DNA of 64,000 nucleotides from Cellvibrio sp. KY-GH-1 (GCF_008806975.1 NZ_CP031728.1:2935501-2999500), one strand, 5' to 3'; positions 36,001 to 44,750 are shown, counted from the stretch's first letter. The notes: generated from the sequence alone by a model not told the origin. Numbers and translations: made by a program.

Positions 36001-36392
36001 TCCTGCTCAAATTGCGTTGCTTCGGTTTCAAATTCGGTAATCGCTTCCTGATAAGCCGTATCGATGCTGTTGCTCAGGGTTTGTAATTCAGCCAGCTCCT
36101 CACCGGTGATTGGCCCATCACCAAATACGCTGGCGAAGGCACTTTGGAACCAGTTTTGATCGGCTTCGCGCTGCTCAATCGCTTGCGGTAATTCCAACAC
36201 GATTTTATCGCGCAGTTTTGCAAGGCGATTGCTGAGTTTTTTCTCGGGTGTGGTTTCGATGGCAGCCTCCAGCGCCGCTTCGCGCTGGTCGTCTTTATTC
36301 ATTTCATTGGCAACAGCAGCAGCGGCTGGGTTGGCGTAAAACACAAAGGTAAAAAAGCTTGAGTATGGCAATAGATTGTAAAAATAGGCCAT
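33006..36392 (-). CDS. Unit 6: full-length core + membrane/cysteine-rich C-terminus
   Basis: 1128 aa. A replaced N-terminus (MAYFYNLLPYSSF) joins the normal signal-peptide core FTFVFYANPAAAA. A helical, Glu/Gln-rich region of about 200 aa follows, then a transglutaminase fold with Ala for the catalytic Cys (KQGNAIDTASLLIALLRA) but His (EHVWVEAY) and Asp (WIPMDAS) kept. The boundary is YLISGGRNG, with Arg for Gly. The 214-aa variable part has a hydrophobic stretch and then a soluble domain with cysteine pairs (DCECES, QCWLC) and a helical tail. About 1.5 kb is identical to unit 4. Confidence 0.72.
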   Translation of the reverse strand: MAYFYNLLPYSSFFTFVFYANPAAAAVANEMNKDDQREAALEAAIETTPEKKLSNRLAKLRDKIVLELPQAIEQREADQNWFQSAFASVFGDGPITGEELAELQTLSNSIDTAYQEAITEFETEATQFEQEAAAAGNALSDDVKKLIKERHTQALDHIKTRYTQTKEQLTALVSAQSASAQEQALEQLNETLEQEQFKPTHTPATPDDLPWGAPDETVREPVDNPQDLQATLGLNPYAKYAQFAQAGDTDPGVIAQAMSNAANAELQAALNESIEVQLTPEIKALAAQLHNNSIDIYTWVHNNIRFIPSYGSIQGAQHTLETKQGNAIDTASLLIALLRAANIPARYAYGTVEIPATKVMNWVGDAKTPEAAQAILGMGGVPTIGRVEGGKITTFKLEHVWVEAYVDYFPSRGMKELAGDSWIPMDASFKQYEFTEGMNLKDQVPFNAEALANTIQTKSIVNETEGWVQNVPQADIEAQLTQFQNQLKTYIENQNPDSTVGEVLGLQEIKILPPRPLAAGLPYNRIITSQTFNEVPNNLRHKFKYTLATENMGYADSPFITIEEPTAKLAGKTIALSFKPATKADEDIIASRLPAPEADGSIDPAKLPKTLPGYLINLTAEFTINGETIKAGAAGKMGGELYEEMGLWSPKEGWETSVNHPAAGSYRAIGLDLQGASPEQAARLKQQLEATKAKLESNSEVQLATLTKHNLVGDLLYGTVFNYFALNDLQDQIAAKSANVLSYRLPSYGTFSTSLQIQYWYGLPRNVTFAGLSMDIDHMKQHRVSKSNNKDESFAFSQSIGARMSAMEHQVPEEMFRSPAGTAEGVSTIKALVIASQEGQKIWTIDKNNLNVALNKIQLGAEAELDIRNSVNAGKIVTTHENRINFNGWIGEGYMVIDPNTGAGGYLISGGRNGFDGDTPEDDSSGVNMVAAVAPALVMATLPGTSLQATATFFGSVKCNLTEVAVTAIVVVALAATAFMFARIIRAAALIPEIGIRGATIIKTVILSALTLAGVVNAEATYQRDCECESGIRSKYEQCWLCSQEKYIEIQQRQTINKAFETNHGGCQLPPIHSKSDIAIRLLGWGEIVDQREEEIACWTPEHKQHIDKLEEAKIVLQKCALYYLLPE

Positions 36393-36443
36393 TACGGAGT
36401 TTGCTCAACAACATGTGGCCACACTTGTATTTTCCAACTTAAT

Positions 36444-36617
36444 TCACCGTTTTCTAGTTAAAAAATAATTGAGCAGTATGAAAAAAATACCCAACGCTAT
36501 TAATGGTAGCGTTTCACGCACCGAGCTAAAAAATGATTGATCATCAAAGAACATAGCTTTTACGAAAAAAATAAGTGTGCACCCTGCTAAAAAAGATGCT
36601 AACTGGCTGCTCTTCAT
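36444..36617 (-). CDS. Imm5: 57-aa two-helix membrane protein
   Basis: From the ATG at 36617 (GAGG 6 nt upstream), MKSSQLASFLAGCTLIFFVK then a polar loop (DDQSFFSSVRE) and a second helix ending LTRKR. It starts 11 nt after the stop of unit 5. An upstream extension in the same frame overlaps unit 5 and is unlikely to be used. Confidence 0.52.
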   Translation of the reverse strand: MKSSQLASFLAGCTLIFFVKAMFFDDQSFFSSVRETLPLIALGIFFILLNYFLTRKR

Positions 36618-36628
36618 GTAAACCTCTA

Positions 36629-37303
36629 TTAAGTACAAACAGGTGTCAGAAATACCGTTGCTCCAGCACCAGCAACAAATGCGGCCCACATATTATTTAA
36701 TAGCCTTCCTAGTATAGGTATTCTCCCCAACAAAGCAAAAAGTCCTGCGGTATATGAATATGTTGCCAAGTTACACAGCTTCGCTTCTGTTAATTCACTA
36801 AAACCCAGTGAATCCGACAATAAACTTAATCCCCTAAATAGATTGGCAAGTGAAATCGCAATTGCAGCAAATATAAGTGGGGCAGCCAATGCAATCCCAA
36901 CAAAACCAAATGCAAGTAATCCGATACCAACCATTAGAAGCCCAGCTAGGCCAAGCATTACAAATATTGCCCCATTCCCCCCACCCGAAATCATATACCC
37001 ACCAGCTCCCGTATTCGGGTCAATCAGCGTATACCCCTCGCCAACCCAGCCATTAAAATTAATTCGGGCTTCGTGAGCAGTTGCTATCTTTCCAGCATAC
37101 ACTGCATTGCGAATATCGTTTTCTGCATCCGCACCTAAATTAATTCTGCTCAGCGCAAGGTCAAGGTTGGATTGGGTTATTGTCCAAATTTTTTGTCCTT
37201 GTTGGCTTGCAATCGCTAACGCTTTTACAGCTGAGATGCCTTGGGCTTTTTCTGTTTCAGTGGAGAACATTTGTTCTGGTACCAAATGGTTCACTCGGTA
37301 CAT
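36629..37303 (-). CDS. Unit 5 orphan module: core end + hydrophobic C-terminus
   Basis: 224 aa, MYRVNHLVPEQMFST at the hairpin ATG with GAGG. Core end to YMISGGGNG, then 113 aa with three or four membrane segments, a central cysteine (AKLCNLAT) and a terminal one (LTPVCT). No signal peptide. It is flanked upstream by hairpin, core fragment, REP, RAYT and terminator repeat, the same order as units 2 and 8. Confidence 0.6.
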   Translation of the reverse strand: MYRVNHLVPEQMFSTETEKAQGISAVKALAIASQQGQKIWTITQSNLDLALSRINLGADAENDIRNAVYAGKIATAHEARINFNGWVGEGYTLIDPNTGAGGYMISGGGNGAIFVMLGLAGLLMVGIGLLAFGFVGIALAAPLIFAAIAISLANLFRGLSLLSDSLGFSELTEAKLCNLATYSYTAGLFALLGRIPILGRLLNNMWAAFVAGAGATVFLTPVCT

Positions 37304-37365
37304 CCATGTACCTCGCCCTTAGGGCAGCTTCGCTGTGCAAAACGGTTTTCCTACCGTTTTTTCAT
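37288..37365. repeat. Triple-hairpin insert, copy e
   Basis: GGTACATCCATGTACC, GCCCTTAGGGC and AAAACGGT/ACCGTTTT; nearly identical to copies d and f. Confidence 0.8.
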
Positions 37366-37503
37366 CGCACTCATACGTGCACCAATACTTTGGCCGAAGG
37401 CTATCGATTCCTGTTTGTTGTTGGTTTTGCTGTTGCGCTGTTGTTTCATGTGGTCGACATCCATACTCAGACCACCGAAGGTGACATTGCGCGGTAAACC
37501 AAA
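37366..37503 (-). pseudogene. Unit 5 core fragment
   Basis: Encodes FGLPRNVTFGGLSMDVDHMK through GARMSAM, in frame with the core, between the REP-like element and the hairpin insert; it stops in the insert. Confidence 0.65.
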
Positions 37504-37560
37504 CCACAAAATTGCCGGGAGCAATTTTGGACAGCTTTAGCTGGCCCGGAGGACAACCTC
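37504..37560. repeat. REP-like palindromic element, copy e
   Basis: AAAATTGC/GCAATTTT hairpin and CCCGGAGGACAACC, joined to the end of a RAYT remnant. Confidence 0.75.
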
Positions 37561-37566
37561 GCTCTA

Positions 37567-37720
37567 ATGATTCAATATCTTTACCCATCGCATTTCCTCG
37601 ATAGCTCGACAAAACATATTCGCTTCGGCTTGCAACCATGTTGGCACGCACGAGAATCAGTTCAATGTAACGTCTGACGGTGAGAAAGTAGGCGTCGTAC
37701 AAACTCGGCAACCTTGCCAT
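37567..37720 (-). pseudogene. RAYT C-terminal remnant
   Basis: MARLPSLYDAYFLTVRRYIE, then LILVRANMVASRSEYVLSSY and RGNAMGKDIESL. It is the same internally deleted RAYT remnant as at 28635, with a few substitutions. Confidence 0.7.
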
Positions 37721-37732
37721 ATACCTCTCCTT

Positions 37733-37899
37733 GGAATATAGATTTTTGTGCCTTAAATTTTAGCGCTATTACTATGAACGTCCCATCATAAAAAAGCCCA
37801 ACCAGCTTTCACCTGTTGGGCTTTGCGATAACAACAAATACAGAGGATTGTTGCTTTTAGTTAACGATCAACTATCAAGGAGTCTTCACCCCCTTGATC
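37733..37899 (-). repeat. Terminator repeat, copy 4
   Basis: Starts GGAATATAGATTTTTGTGCC, contains the minus-strand terminator AAGCCCAA/TTGGGCTT near 37792-37824 and ends CCCTTGATC. It lies about 80 bp after Imm4. The interval 37900-37980 holds no gene that I can see. Confidence 0.78.
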
Positions 37900-37980
37900 G
37901 CTGGATTTCGGGAAAGGATTAACTAATTTATAAAATTTGCAAAAAAAAGAAAAAGCAATGCAACTTCGTCTTTGAAAACA

Positions 37981-38181
37981 TCATTTTTCGAAAAGACAAC
38001 TTAAAAAAACCCAAAAAATCCAAGCTAAAACCACTCCATGTAGAGCATTAATCCTTATAATAAGGTCATCTTTTGTAACATCTTCGCCACCGAAAAAAGC
38101 CAATGTTATAGCAAGAAATATCAGCACAAAAAAAGCGGTTTCTCCACCCTTCTTTATGAATTTATTAATGAATAGTTTCAT
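37981..38181 (-). CDS. Imm4: 66-aa membrane protein
   Basis: MKLFINKFIKKGGETAFFVL starts a protein with two membrane segments and an acidic loop (GGEDVTKDD), ending SCLFEK. The ATG is 5 nt after the stop of unit 4. Like other partners it is AT-rich. No family recognised. Confidence 0.55.
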   Translation of the reverse strand: MKLFINKFIKKGGETAFFVLIFLAITLAFFGGEDVTKDDLIIRINALHGVVLAWIFWVFLSCLFEK

Positions 38182-38186
38182 TGTTA

Positions 38187-41100
38187 CTACCCGCAGACTC
38201 CAGTTACATCAGAAAAGAAAGCACCTAACAAAGCCACGCCTATAGCCCCTCCCGTAAAGGGCAGCAATTTATTTAGCCCAAACGTCAACAGTGCCATTGC
38301 TGCACCAACAAGTTTACTACATAAAAACTTTTCTCCCATTGTAGCGGCAATACCTGCTGCTATAAACATAGCCCCAGCTACAGCCATAGTAGCCACAATT
38401 TGTTGTAAAACAACCAATCCTATCGTGGCTGTAATTGGGGCCCCAACAACCAAAAAAGACATTAAGAAAATTGAGCTCATAACGAGCAATAAACCTAAAA
38501 AAATTAGTCCCCCATTCCCCCCACCCGAAATCATATACGCCCCAGCACCAGTATTCGGGTCAATCAGCGTATAACCCTCACCAACCCAACCATTAAAATT
38601 AATGCGAGTTTCGTGGGCAGTCGCAATCTTGCCAGCATTTACTGCATTACGAATATCGTTTTCTGCATCGGCACCCAAATTAATTCGGCTGAGGGCAAGA
38701 TTCAAATTATCGTTGGTGATTGTCCAGATTTTTTGACCTTGTTGTGATGCAATCGCTAATGCCTTTACAGCTGAGATGCCTTGGGCTTTTTCTGTTTCAG
38801 TGGAGAACATTTGCTCAGGCACTAAGTGTTCCATTGCACTCATACGTGCGCCGATGGATTGGCTGAAAGCAAAGGATTCATCCTTGTTGTTACTTTTACT
38901 GACGCGATGCTGTTTCATATGGTCTATGTCCATACTCAAGCCAGCGAAAGTCACATTGCGCGGAAGACCATACCAATACTGTGTTTGCAAATTGGTGCTG
39001 AAGGTTCCGTAGCTGGGCAAACGATAGCTGATAATGCCGGAGCTTTGTGCAGCGATCTGATCTTGCAAATCATTTAGCGCGAAGTAGTTAAATACCGTGC
39101 CGTAGAGTAAATCACCCACCAGACTGTGTTTGGTGAGTGTGGCTAACTGCACATCATCTGCACTTTCAAGTTTTGCTTTTGTCGCTTCGAGTTGTTGTTT
39201 TAAACGCGCGGCTTGTTCCGGGCTGGCGCCTTGCAGGTCTAATCCGATTGCTCTGTAGCTGCCAGCAGTTGGGTGGTTAATGCTGGTCTCCCAACCTTCT
39301 TTCGGGCTCCATAAGCCCATTTCTTCGTAGAGTTCCCCACCCATTTTCCCGGCTGCACCAGCCTTGATGGTTTCACCATTAATAGTGAATTCTGCGGTGA
39401 GGTTAATTAAATAACCGGGTAATGTTTTGGGCAGTTTGTTGGGGTCAATCGAGCCATTCGCTTCCGGTGCGGGTAAACGGCTGGCGATAATATCTTCGTC
39501 GGCTTTGGTGGCTGGCTTGAAACTTAATGCGATGGATTTGCCAGCGAGCTTTGCGGTGGGTTCTTCAATGGTGATGAAGGGTGAATCCGCATAACCCATG
39601 CTTTCTGTCGCCAATGAATATTTAAATTTGTGGCGCAGGTTATTGGGGACTTCATTAAAGGTCTGGCTTGTGATAATGCGGTTGTAGGGCAAGCCTGCGG
39701 CTAATGGACGCGGAGGTAATATTTTAATTTCCTGCAAGCCGAGCACTTCACCCACGGTGGAATCTGGATTCTGATTTTCAATATAGGTTTTTAATTGATT
39801 CTGGAATTGTGTGAGCTGCGCCTCGATATCCGCTTGCGGCACATTTTGTACCCAGCCTTCGGTTTCATTAACGATGGATTTGGTTTGGATGGTATTGGCT
39901 AATGCTTCTGCATTGAACGGCACTTGGTCTTTTAAGTTCATACCTTCGGTGAATTCGTATTGTTTAAAACTAGCATCCATTGGAATCCAGCTATCACCCG
40001 CCAGCTCTTTCATACCGCGACTGGGGAAGTAATCCACATAGGCTTCTACCCACACGTGCTCCAACTTAAACGTGGTAATTTTTCCGCCTTCAACACGGCC
40101 AATAGTTGGCACACCACCCATTCCCAGAATGGCTTGTGCGGCTTCAGGGGTTTTTGCATCACCTACCCAGTTCATAACTTTAGTGGCCGGAATTTCTACA
40201 GTACCGTATGCGTAACGGGCTGGAATATTGGCAGCACGCAACAAGGCGATTAATAAACTGGCGGTATCAATCGCGTTACCTTGTTTGGTTTCCAATGTGT
40301 GTTGTGCGCCCTGGATGGAACCGTAGCTGGGAATAAATCGGATGTTGTTGTGAACCCAGGTATAAATGTCGATGCTGTTGTTATGCAGTTGTGCCGCTAG
40401 TGCTTTAATTTCTGGCGTGAGTTGGACTTCAATCGATTCGTTGAGTGCGGCTTGTAATTCTGCGTTAGCAGCATTGGACATTGCTTGCGCGATTACACCG
40501 GGATCGGTATCACCCGCCTGCGCAAACTGTGCGTATTTGGCGTAGGGGTTTAAACCTAAAGTCGCTTGCAGATCTTGCGGGTTATCGACAGGTTCACGCA
40601 CCGTTTCATCGGGCGCACCCCAAGGTAAATCATCCGGTGTGGCAGGAGTATGGGTTGGCTTAAATTGTTCCTGTTCAAGTGTTTCGTTTAATTGCTCAAG
40701 CGCTTGTTCTTGCGCGCTGGCCGACTGGGCACTAACCAATGCGGTGAGTTGCTCTTTGGTTTGCGTGTAGCGGGTTTTGATGTGATCCAGCGCTTGTGTG
40801 TGGCGCTCTTTAATTAATTTTTTAACATCGTCGCTGAGCGCGTTGCCAGCTGCTGCGGCCTCCTGCTCAAATTGCGTTGCTTCGGTTTCAAATTCGGTAA
40901 TCGCTTCCTGATAAGCCGTATCGATGCTGTTGCTCAGGGTTTGTAATTCAGCCAGCTCCTCACCGGTGATTGGCCCATCACCAAATACGCTGGCGAAGGC
41001 ACTTTGGAACCAGTTTTGATCGGCTTCGCGCTGCTCAATCGCTTGCGGTAATTCCAACACGATTTTATCGCGCAGTTTTGCAAGGCGATTGCTGAGTTTT

Positions 41101-41216
41101 TTCTCGGGTGTGGTTTCGATGGCAGCCTCCAGCGCCGCTTCGCGCTGGTCGTCTTTATTCATTTCATTGGCAGCGGCAGCTGGGTTGGCATAAAACACAA
41201 AGGCAAAAAAGAACAA
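38187..41216 (-). CDS. Unit 4: long core + hydrophobic C-terminus, start codon apparently lost
   Basis: 1009 aa from a TTG at 41216, which would cut the signal peptide short. The frame continues upstream through TKAIACITLFFFAFVFYANP, a good signal-peptide core, to an ATC at 41249-41247. That ATC sits 8 nt after AGGAG, where an ATG is expected. Either a rare ATC start is used or the start has mutated. The core is like unit 6, with 1.5 kb identical. YMISGGGNG is followed by a 107-aa domain with about four membrane segments, a central cysteine (KFLCSKLV) and a terminal one (VTGVCG). Confidence 0.7.
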   Translation of the reverse strand: MFFFAFVFYANPAAAANEMNKDDQREAALEAAIETTPEKKLSNRLAKLRDKIVLELPQAIEQREADQNWFQSAFASVFGDGPITGEELAELQTLSNSIDTAYQEAITEFETEATQFEQEAAAAGNALSDDVKKLIKERHTQALDHIKTRYTQTKEQLTALVSAQSASAQEQALEQLNETLEQEQFKPTHTPATPDDLPWGAPDETVREPVDNPQDLQATLGLNPYAKYAQFAQAGDTDPGVIAQAMSNAANAELQAALNESIEVQLTPEIKALAAQLHNNSIDIYTWVHNNIRFIPSYGSIQGAQHTLETKQGNAIDTASLLIALLRAANIPARYAYGTVEIPATKVMNWVGDAKTPEAAQAILGMGGVPTIGRVEGGKITTFKLEHVWVEAYVDYFPSRGMKELAGDSWIPMDASFKQYEFTEGMNLKDQVPFNAEALANTIQTKSIVNETEGWVQNVPQADIEAQLTQFQNQLKTYIENQNPDSTVGEVLGLQEIKILPPRPLAAGLPYNRIITSQTFNEVPNNLRHKFKYSLATESMGYADSPFITIEEPTAKLAGKSIALSFKPATKADEDIIASRLPAPEANGSIDPNKLPKTLPGYLINLTAEFTINGETIKAGAAGKMGGELYEEMGLWSPKEGWETSINHPTAGSYRAIGLDLQGASPEQAARLKQQLEATKAKLESADDVQLATLTKHSLVGDLLYGTVFNYFALNDLQDQIAAQSSGIISYRLPSYGTFSTNLQTQYWYGLPRNVTFAGLSMDIDHMKQHRVSKSNNKDESFAFSQSIGARMSAMEHLVPEQMFSTETEKAQGISAVKALAIASQQGQKIWTITNDNLNLALSRINLGADAENDIRNAVNAGKIATAHETRINFNGWVGEGYTLIDPNTGAGAYMISGGGNGGLIFLGLLLVMSSIFLMSFLVVGAPITATIGLVVLQQIVATMAVAGAMFIAAGIAATMGEKFLCSKLVGAAMALLTFGLNKLLPFTGGAIGVALLGAFFSDVTGVCG

Positions 41217-41318
41217 TGTGATACATGCAATGGCTTTCGTCCAATTGATGGTGGTAACTCCTAATTTTTCTCTCTTTACCTGTTGATGCCTAAATTATTT
41301 TACCGTAGCACAGCATTT

Positions 41319-41552
41319 TTAAGCATCTACCATGCTTACAAACACCATGCAACCGACTAGGATAACCAATGAACCAACCCCGATTTTTAATTTTTTGGTC
41401 TTGCTAACATCTTTAGCACCGCACGATGCAAAAAAAGCAGCTCCAAAAAAGAGAGATAACAATCGGATCAAAATGTCTTGACTCTGATTCCAAATAGTTG
41501 CGACCAAAATCATTGCAAAAATATATCCAAAAACAAGTAATTTTGAGGGCAT
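41319..41552 (-). CDS. Imm3: 77-aa membrane protein
   Basis: MPSKLLVFGYIFAMILVATI begins three membrane segments with a basic loop (KDVSKTKKLKIG), ending FVSMVDA. AAGGAA precedes the ATG, which is 11 nt after the stop of unit 3. The gap 41217-41318 up to unit 4 holds the unit 4 RBS and leader frame but no other gene. Confidence 0.55.
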   Translation of the reverse strand: MPSKLLVFGYIFAMILVATIWNQSQDILIRLLSLFFGAAFFASCGAKDVSKTKKLKIGVGSLVILVGCMVFVSMVDA

Positions 41553-41563
41553 ATTAAAATTCC

Positions 41564-44500
41564 TTAGTAATCATTAACTGCATCGCATGTTTCTTTCATG
41601 GCTCCCCACCCAAAATAGTTAGCCAGAAAGGTCGCTATAAATCCAAACATAAGCGCCTTAAAAGTTGCAATTTCAGCGACAAGCAGCAGTACAAAAACAT
41701 TTAAGCCAATTAGGATAAATGCAAGAAAGGCTATTGAAAACAGTAGAAGCGCAGCAAATAAATATTCTTCATGTAAAAATGCACTTGAAACAGCAAATGA
41801 ACAGTTAACCATATTCGAAATCGCACTAATCAACAAATCTAGAATTCCCGTCTTTGAAAAAATGAGTGAAAGGGCTGTAAGAACCCATTGAATACCCCAT
41901 AGGAGATCTTCAGCTATAGTGGTTTCCGAACCATTCCCCCCACCCGAAATCATATACCCACCAGCACCAGTATTCGGATCCATCAAAATATAGCCCTCAC
42001 CAACCCAGCCATTGAAATTGATTCTGCTGTCATGTGCTGTTGCAATTTGACCTGCATGTACGGCATTACGGATGTCACTCTCAGCCGGTGCCCCGAGACT
42101 CATTTTACTTAACGCTAAATCGACGTTGGTTTTATCAATTGTCCAAATCTTTTGGCCTTCTTGGGATGCAATAGCAAGAGCTTTTACTGCACTAATACCT
42201 TGAGCCTTCTCAGTTTCCGTAGAGAACATTTGCTCGGGAACCAAATGCTCCATCGCTGAACCTCTCGCACCGATAGATTGCATATAAGTAACTTTTTCTG
42301 CGCGGGTATTATTTTTACTCGCAATTTGGAAGCGCAAACCATCAATATCCATTTCCAGCCCTCCCATCTTTACATCCCGCGGAATGCCATACCAATAGTT
42401 AGGTACCAAGCCTGTGCTGAAGGAACCGTAGCTGGGGAAACGGTAATTCACAATATTACTTCCCTGCGCTGCGATCTGGTCTTGCAAATCGTTTAATGCA
42501 AAGTAATTGAAGATAGCACCGTAAAGCAAATCACCCACAAGATTATGTTTGGTAAGAGTCGCTAGTTGAATATTGTCTGCGTTTTCCAATTTCGCTTTAG
42601 TTTGCTCGATTTGTTGTTTTAAACGTGCAGCTTGTTCCGGATTGGCACCTTGCAGATCAAGCCCTATTGCACGATACACACCCGCTATAGGGTAATTGAG
42701 GCTCGTATCCCAACCCGCTTTAGGGCTCCACAAGCCATATTCTTCATACAACTCACCGCCCATTTTTCCCGCAGCACCGGCTTTGATGGTTTCACCATTA
42801 ATAGCGAACTCGGCTGTTAAATTGATTAAATAGCCCGGTAAGGTTTTAGGTAATTTTGCAGGATCAATAGAACCATCAGCCTCAGGAGCAGGAATACGGG
42901 CAGCAATAATTTCTTCATCCGCTTTTGTTGCGGGTTTGAAGCTGAGTGCGATGGTTTTGCCCGCAAGTTTCGCCGTAGGCTCCTCTATATTGATAATTTC
43001 ATCGCCGGCGTAACCGTGAAGCTTGGTTGCCAAGGTGTATTTAAATTTATGCCGTAACTTGCTCGGAACTTCGTTAAAGGTTTGGCTAGTGATAATACGG
43101 TTGTAAGGCAAGCCAGCGGCGAGTGGGCGCGGCGGCAGGATTTTAATTCCTTGCAAGCCGAGCACTTCACCCACGGTGGAATCTGGATTCTGATTTTCAA
43201 TATAGGTTTTTAATTGATTTTGAAATTGCGTTAACTGCGCCTCGATATCCGCTTGCGGCACATTCTGCACCCAGCCCTCTTGTTCATTCACAATCGATTT
43301 GGTTTGAATGGTATTAGCCAGCGCTTCTGCATCAAACGGCACTTCGTCTTTCAGGTTCATGCCTTCGGTGAAATCGTATTGTTTAAAGCTGGCATCCATC
43401 GGAATCCAGCTATCACCCGCAAAATCTTTCATACCGCGACTGGGGAAGTAATCCACATAGGCTTCTACCCATACATGCTCTAATTCAAACTTTGAAATTT
43501 TTCCTCCGCTGACCAATCCAGAGACAGGAATTCCGCCCATACCAAGTACACTGAGTGCCGCCTCCGGCACTTGCACACCGCCCACCCAATTCATCACTTT
43601 CTCGGCGGGCATTTCTACAGTGCCATAGGCGTAACGCGCTGGGATGTTGGCGGCGCGCAATAAGGCGATTAATAAACTGGCGGTATCAATCGCGTTGCCT
43701 TGTTTGGTTTCCAGTGTGTGTTGTGCGCCCTGGATAGAACCGTAGCTGGGAATAAAACGGATGTTGTTATGCACCCAGGTGTAGATATCCACGCTGCGGT
43801 TATTTAACTGCGCGGCGAGCGCTTTGATTTCTGGCGTGAGTTGGACTTCAATCGATTCGTTGAGTGCGGCTTGTACTTCTGCGTTAGCAGCATTGGCCAT
43901 TGATTGCGCGATTACACCGGGATCGGTATCACCCGCCTGCGCAAACTGTGCGTATTTGGCGTAGGGGTTTAAACCTAAAGTCGCTTGCAGATCTTGCGGG
44001 TTATCGACAGGTTCACGCACCGTTTCATCGGGCGCACCCCAAGGTAAATCATCCGGTGTGGCAGGAGTATGGGTTGGCTTAAATTGCTCCTGTTCAAGTG
44101 TTTCGTTTAATTGCTCAAGCGCTTGTTCTTGCGCGCTGGCCGACTGGGCACTAACCAATGCGGTGAGTTGCTCTTTGGTTTGCGTGTAGCGGGTTTTGAT
44201 GTGATCCAGCGCTTGTGTGTGGCGCTCTTTAATTAATTTTTTAACATCGTCGCTGAGCGCGTTGCCAGCTGCTGCGGCCTCCTGCTCAAATTGCGTTGCT
44301 TCGGTTTCAAATTCGGTAATCGCTTCCTGATAAGCCGTATCGATGCTGTTGCTCAGGGTTTGTAATTCAGCCAGCTCCTCACCGGTGATTGGCCCATCAC
44401 CAAATACGCTGGCGAAGGCACTTTGGAACCAGTTTTGATCGGCTTCGCGCTGCTCAATCGCTTGCGGTAATTCCAACACGATTTTATCGCGCAGCTTTGC

Positions 44501-44581
44501 CAAACGATTACTGAGTTTTTTCTCGGGTGTGGTTTCTATGGCAGCTTCCAGCGTAGCTTCACGCTGGTCGTCTTTATTCAT
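41564..44581 (-). CDS. Unit 3: long core lacking a signal peptide + hydrophobic C-terminus
   Basis: 1005 aa. The ORF starts MNKDDQREATLEAAIETTPE, exactly where mature core sequence starts in the other copies, and the DNA directly upstream is unrelated, so the signal peptide was removed by recombination. The core is otherwise complete. The middle (RFPSYGSFSTGLVPNYWYGI, LEMDIDGLRFQIAS) is the most divergent in the array. YMISGGGNG precedes a 121-aa variable domain with membrane segments, a central cysteine (MVNCSFAV) and one near the end (KETCDAV). It is unlikely to be exported as it stands. Confidence 0.7.
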   Translation of the reverse strand: MNKDDQREATLEAAIETTPEKKLSNRLAKLRDKIVLELPQAIEQREADQNWFQSAFASVFGDGPITGEELAELQTLSNSIDTAYQEAITEFETEATQFEQEAAAAGNALSDDVKKLIKERHTQALDHIKTRYTQTKEQLTALVSAQSASAQEQALEQLNETLEQEQFKPTHTPATPDDLPWGAPDETVREPVDNPQDLQATLGLNPYAKYAQFAQAGDTDPGVIAQSMANAANAEVQAALNESIEVQLTPEIKALAAQLNNRSVDIYTWVHNNIRFIPSYGSIQGAQHTLETKQGNAIDTASLLIALLRAANIPARYAYGTVEMPAEKVMNWVGGVQVPEAALSVLGMGGIPVSGLVSGGKISKFELEHVWVEAYVDYFPSRGMKDFAGDSWIPMDASFKQYDFTEGMNLKDEVPFDAEALANTIQTKSIVNEQEGWVQNVPQADIEAQLTQFQNQLKTYIENQNPDSTVGEVLGLQGIKILPPRPLAAGLPYNRIITSQTFNEVPSKLRHKFKYTLATKLHGYAGDEIINIEEPTAKLAGKTIALSFKPATKADEEIIAARIPAPEADGSIDPAKLPKTLPGYLINLTAEFAINGETIKAGAAGKMGGELYEEYGLWSPKAGWDTSLNYPIAGVYRAIGLDLQGANPEQAARLKQQIEQTKAKLENADNIQLATLTKHNLVGDLLYGAIFNYFALNDLQDQIAAQGSNIVNYRFPSYGSFSTGLVPNYWYGIPRDVKMGGLEMDIDGLRFQIASKNNTRAEKVTYMQSIGARGSAMEHLVPEQMFSTETEKAQGISAVKALAIASQEGQKIWTIDKTNVDLALSKMSLGAPAESDIRNAVHAGQIATAHDSRINFNGWVGEGYILMDPNTGAGGYMISGGGNGSETTIAEDLLWGIQWVLTALSLIFSKTGILDLLISAISNMVNCSFAVSSAFLHEEYLFAALLLFSIAFLAFILIGLNVFVLLLVAEIATFKALMFGFIATFLANYFGWGAMKETCDAVNDY

Positions 44582-44639
44582 TTTGGGAACCGCAAATCAC
44601 AGCACAATGTATTCAATGAATTGGAATTATCATTTATCC

Positions 44640-44750
44640 GAAAAATCAATGTATTTTGAAAATGAGAAATTTAAGTTACTCAACACAACTACCACCCCCT
44701 CATAAATGAATACGAGATGATTCGTCATTCAGAGATGTAATTCCATACCG
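44640..44750 (-). pseudogene. Remnant of a DUF4279-like immunity gene
   Basis: About 110 bp match the 3' end of the gene at 14867-15325: TTTAAGTTACTCAAC in both, with similar spacing to CATTCAGAGATG here and CGTTTAGAGATG there. The frame is broken and the rest is missing. It sits between Imm2 and unit 3 and shows that the same immunity lineage once existed at both ends of the array. The flanks 44582-44639 and 44751-44787 hold nothing recognisable. Confidence 0.5.

Noticed and set aside
38826..39077. Plus-strand ORFs that recur in every core copy (for example 83 aa here)
   Set aside because: They are antisense shadows of the minus-strand core, repeated because the core is repeated; no RBS and not AT/GC-consistent.
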